From PR03 sp031362725 (GTDB lineage Bacteria; Myxococcota_A; UBA9160; PR03), in assembly GCA_031362725.1 (NCBI GenBank), contig JANLTC010000372.1, positions 1-5,376 on the forward strand: 5,376 bases of DNA, in the 5' to 3' direction. Shown here piece after piece: positions 5,302 through 5,376 of this stretch; the stretch's first letter is position 1, and each line of letters opens with the position of its first letter. The notes below the pieces were generated by a model, which was given only the letters and a program-made list of their open reading frames with translations, had not been told where the DNA came from and did no database searches. A program made the position numbers and the translations under genes.

Positions 5302-5376
5302 TGGCCGACGACGAGCGCGAGATGGGCCTCGAGTGCTTCGTTAAGGTGATGGGCTTCCGCCCGCGGTTGATCCCGA
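5301..5376 (+). CDS. Partial gene, N-terminus only; possibly carboxymuconolactone decarboxylase-like
   Basis: The first 25 codons (MADDEREMGLECFVKVMGFR and on) run off the window end. The ATG at 5301 shares one base with the preceding TGA (TGATG). The in-frame GTG at 5298 would instead give a GTGA overlap like those in the other operon, and the two cannot be separated here. A G-rich run at 5294-5298 may serve as ribosome-binding site. The pattern E-x-G-L-x(6)-V-x-G-F-x-P resembles the N-terminal helix of carboxymuconolactone decarboxylase/AhpD-type proteins, and such a gene (Rv0771) follows Rv0770 in M. tuberculosis. With 25 residues this is only a suggestion. Confidence 0.6.
   Translation, partial: MADDEREMGLECFVKVMGFRPRLIP

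Overview
The window is a high-G+C stretch (roughly two thirds G+C by eye), densely packed with protein genes on both strands around one short, A/T-richer divergent intergenic region at 3694-3760. Nothing in it fixes the host lineage. Gene content and order resemble a Mycobacterium tuberculosis neighbourhood known from memory: cyp123 (Rv0766c), an SDR (Rv0765c), cyp51 (Rv0764c) and a small ferredoxin (Rv0763c), with a 3-hydroxyisobutyrate-dehydrogenase-like gene (Rv0770) nearby. That points to an actinobacterium, or to another high-G+C bacterium (for example a myxobacterial or related uncultured lineage) with an actinobacterial-type oxidation cassette.

Minus strand, read from 3693 down to 122: a CYP123-like cytochrome P450, a short-chain dehydrogenase/reductase, a CYP51 (sterol 14alpha-demethylase family) P450 and a one-cluster CXXHXXC...CP ferredoxin. 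The genes are 10 bases apart or overlap by 4 bases (GTGA), so this is almost certainly one translationally coupled operon. The ferredoxin is the natural electron donor for one or both P450s. The SDR could oxidise or reduce an alcohol or carbonyl on the same, probably sterol- or terpenoid-like, substrate. No ferredoxin reductase is in view.

Plus strand, from 3761 to the window end: a beta-hydroxyacid dehydrogenase, an uncharacterised Cys/His-bearing protein of 226 residues, and the first 25 codons of a further gene. These also form a tight operon (8-base gap, then a TGATG or GTGA junction).

The two operons diverge from a 67-base region that carries a strong imperfect dyad, a likely operator for a dimeric repressor controlling both sides. 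Downstream of the ferredoxin, positions 1-89 hold a perfect 15-bp inverted repeat enclosing a smaller hairpin, of unknown role. No RNA genes, mobile elements or CRISPR arrays were seen.
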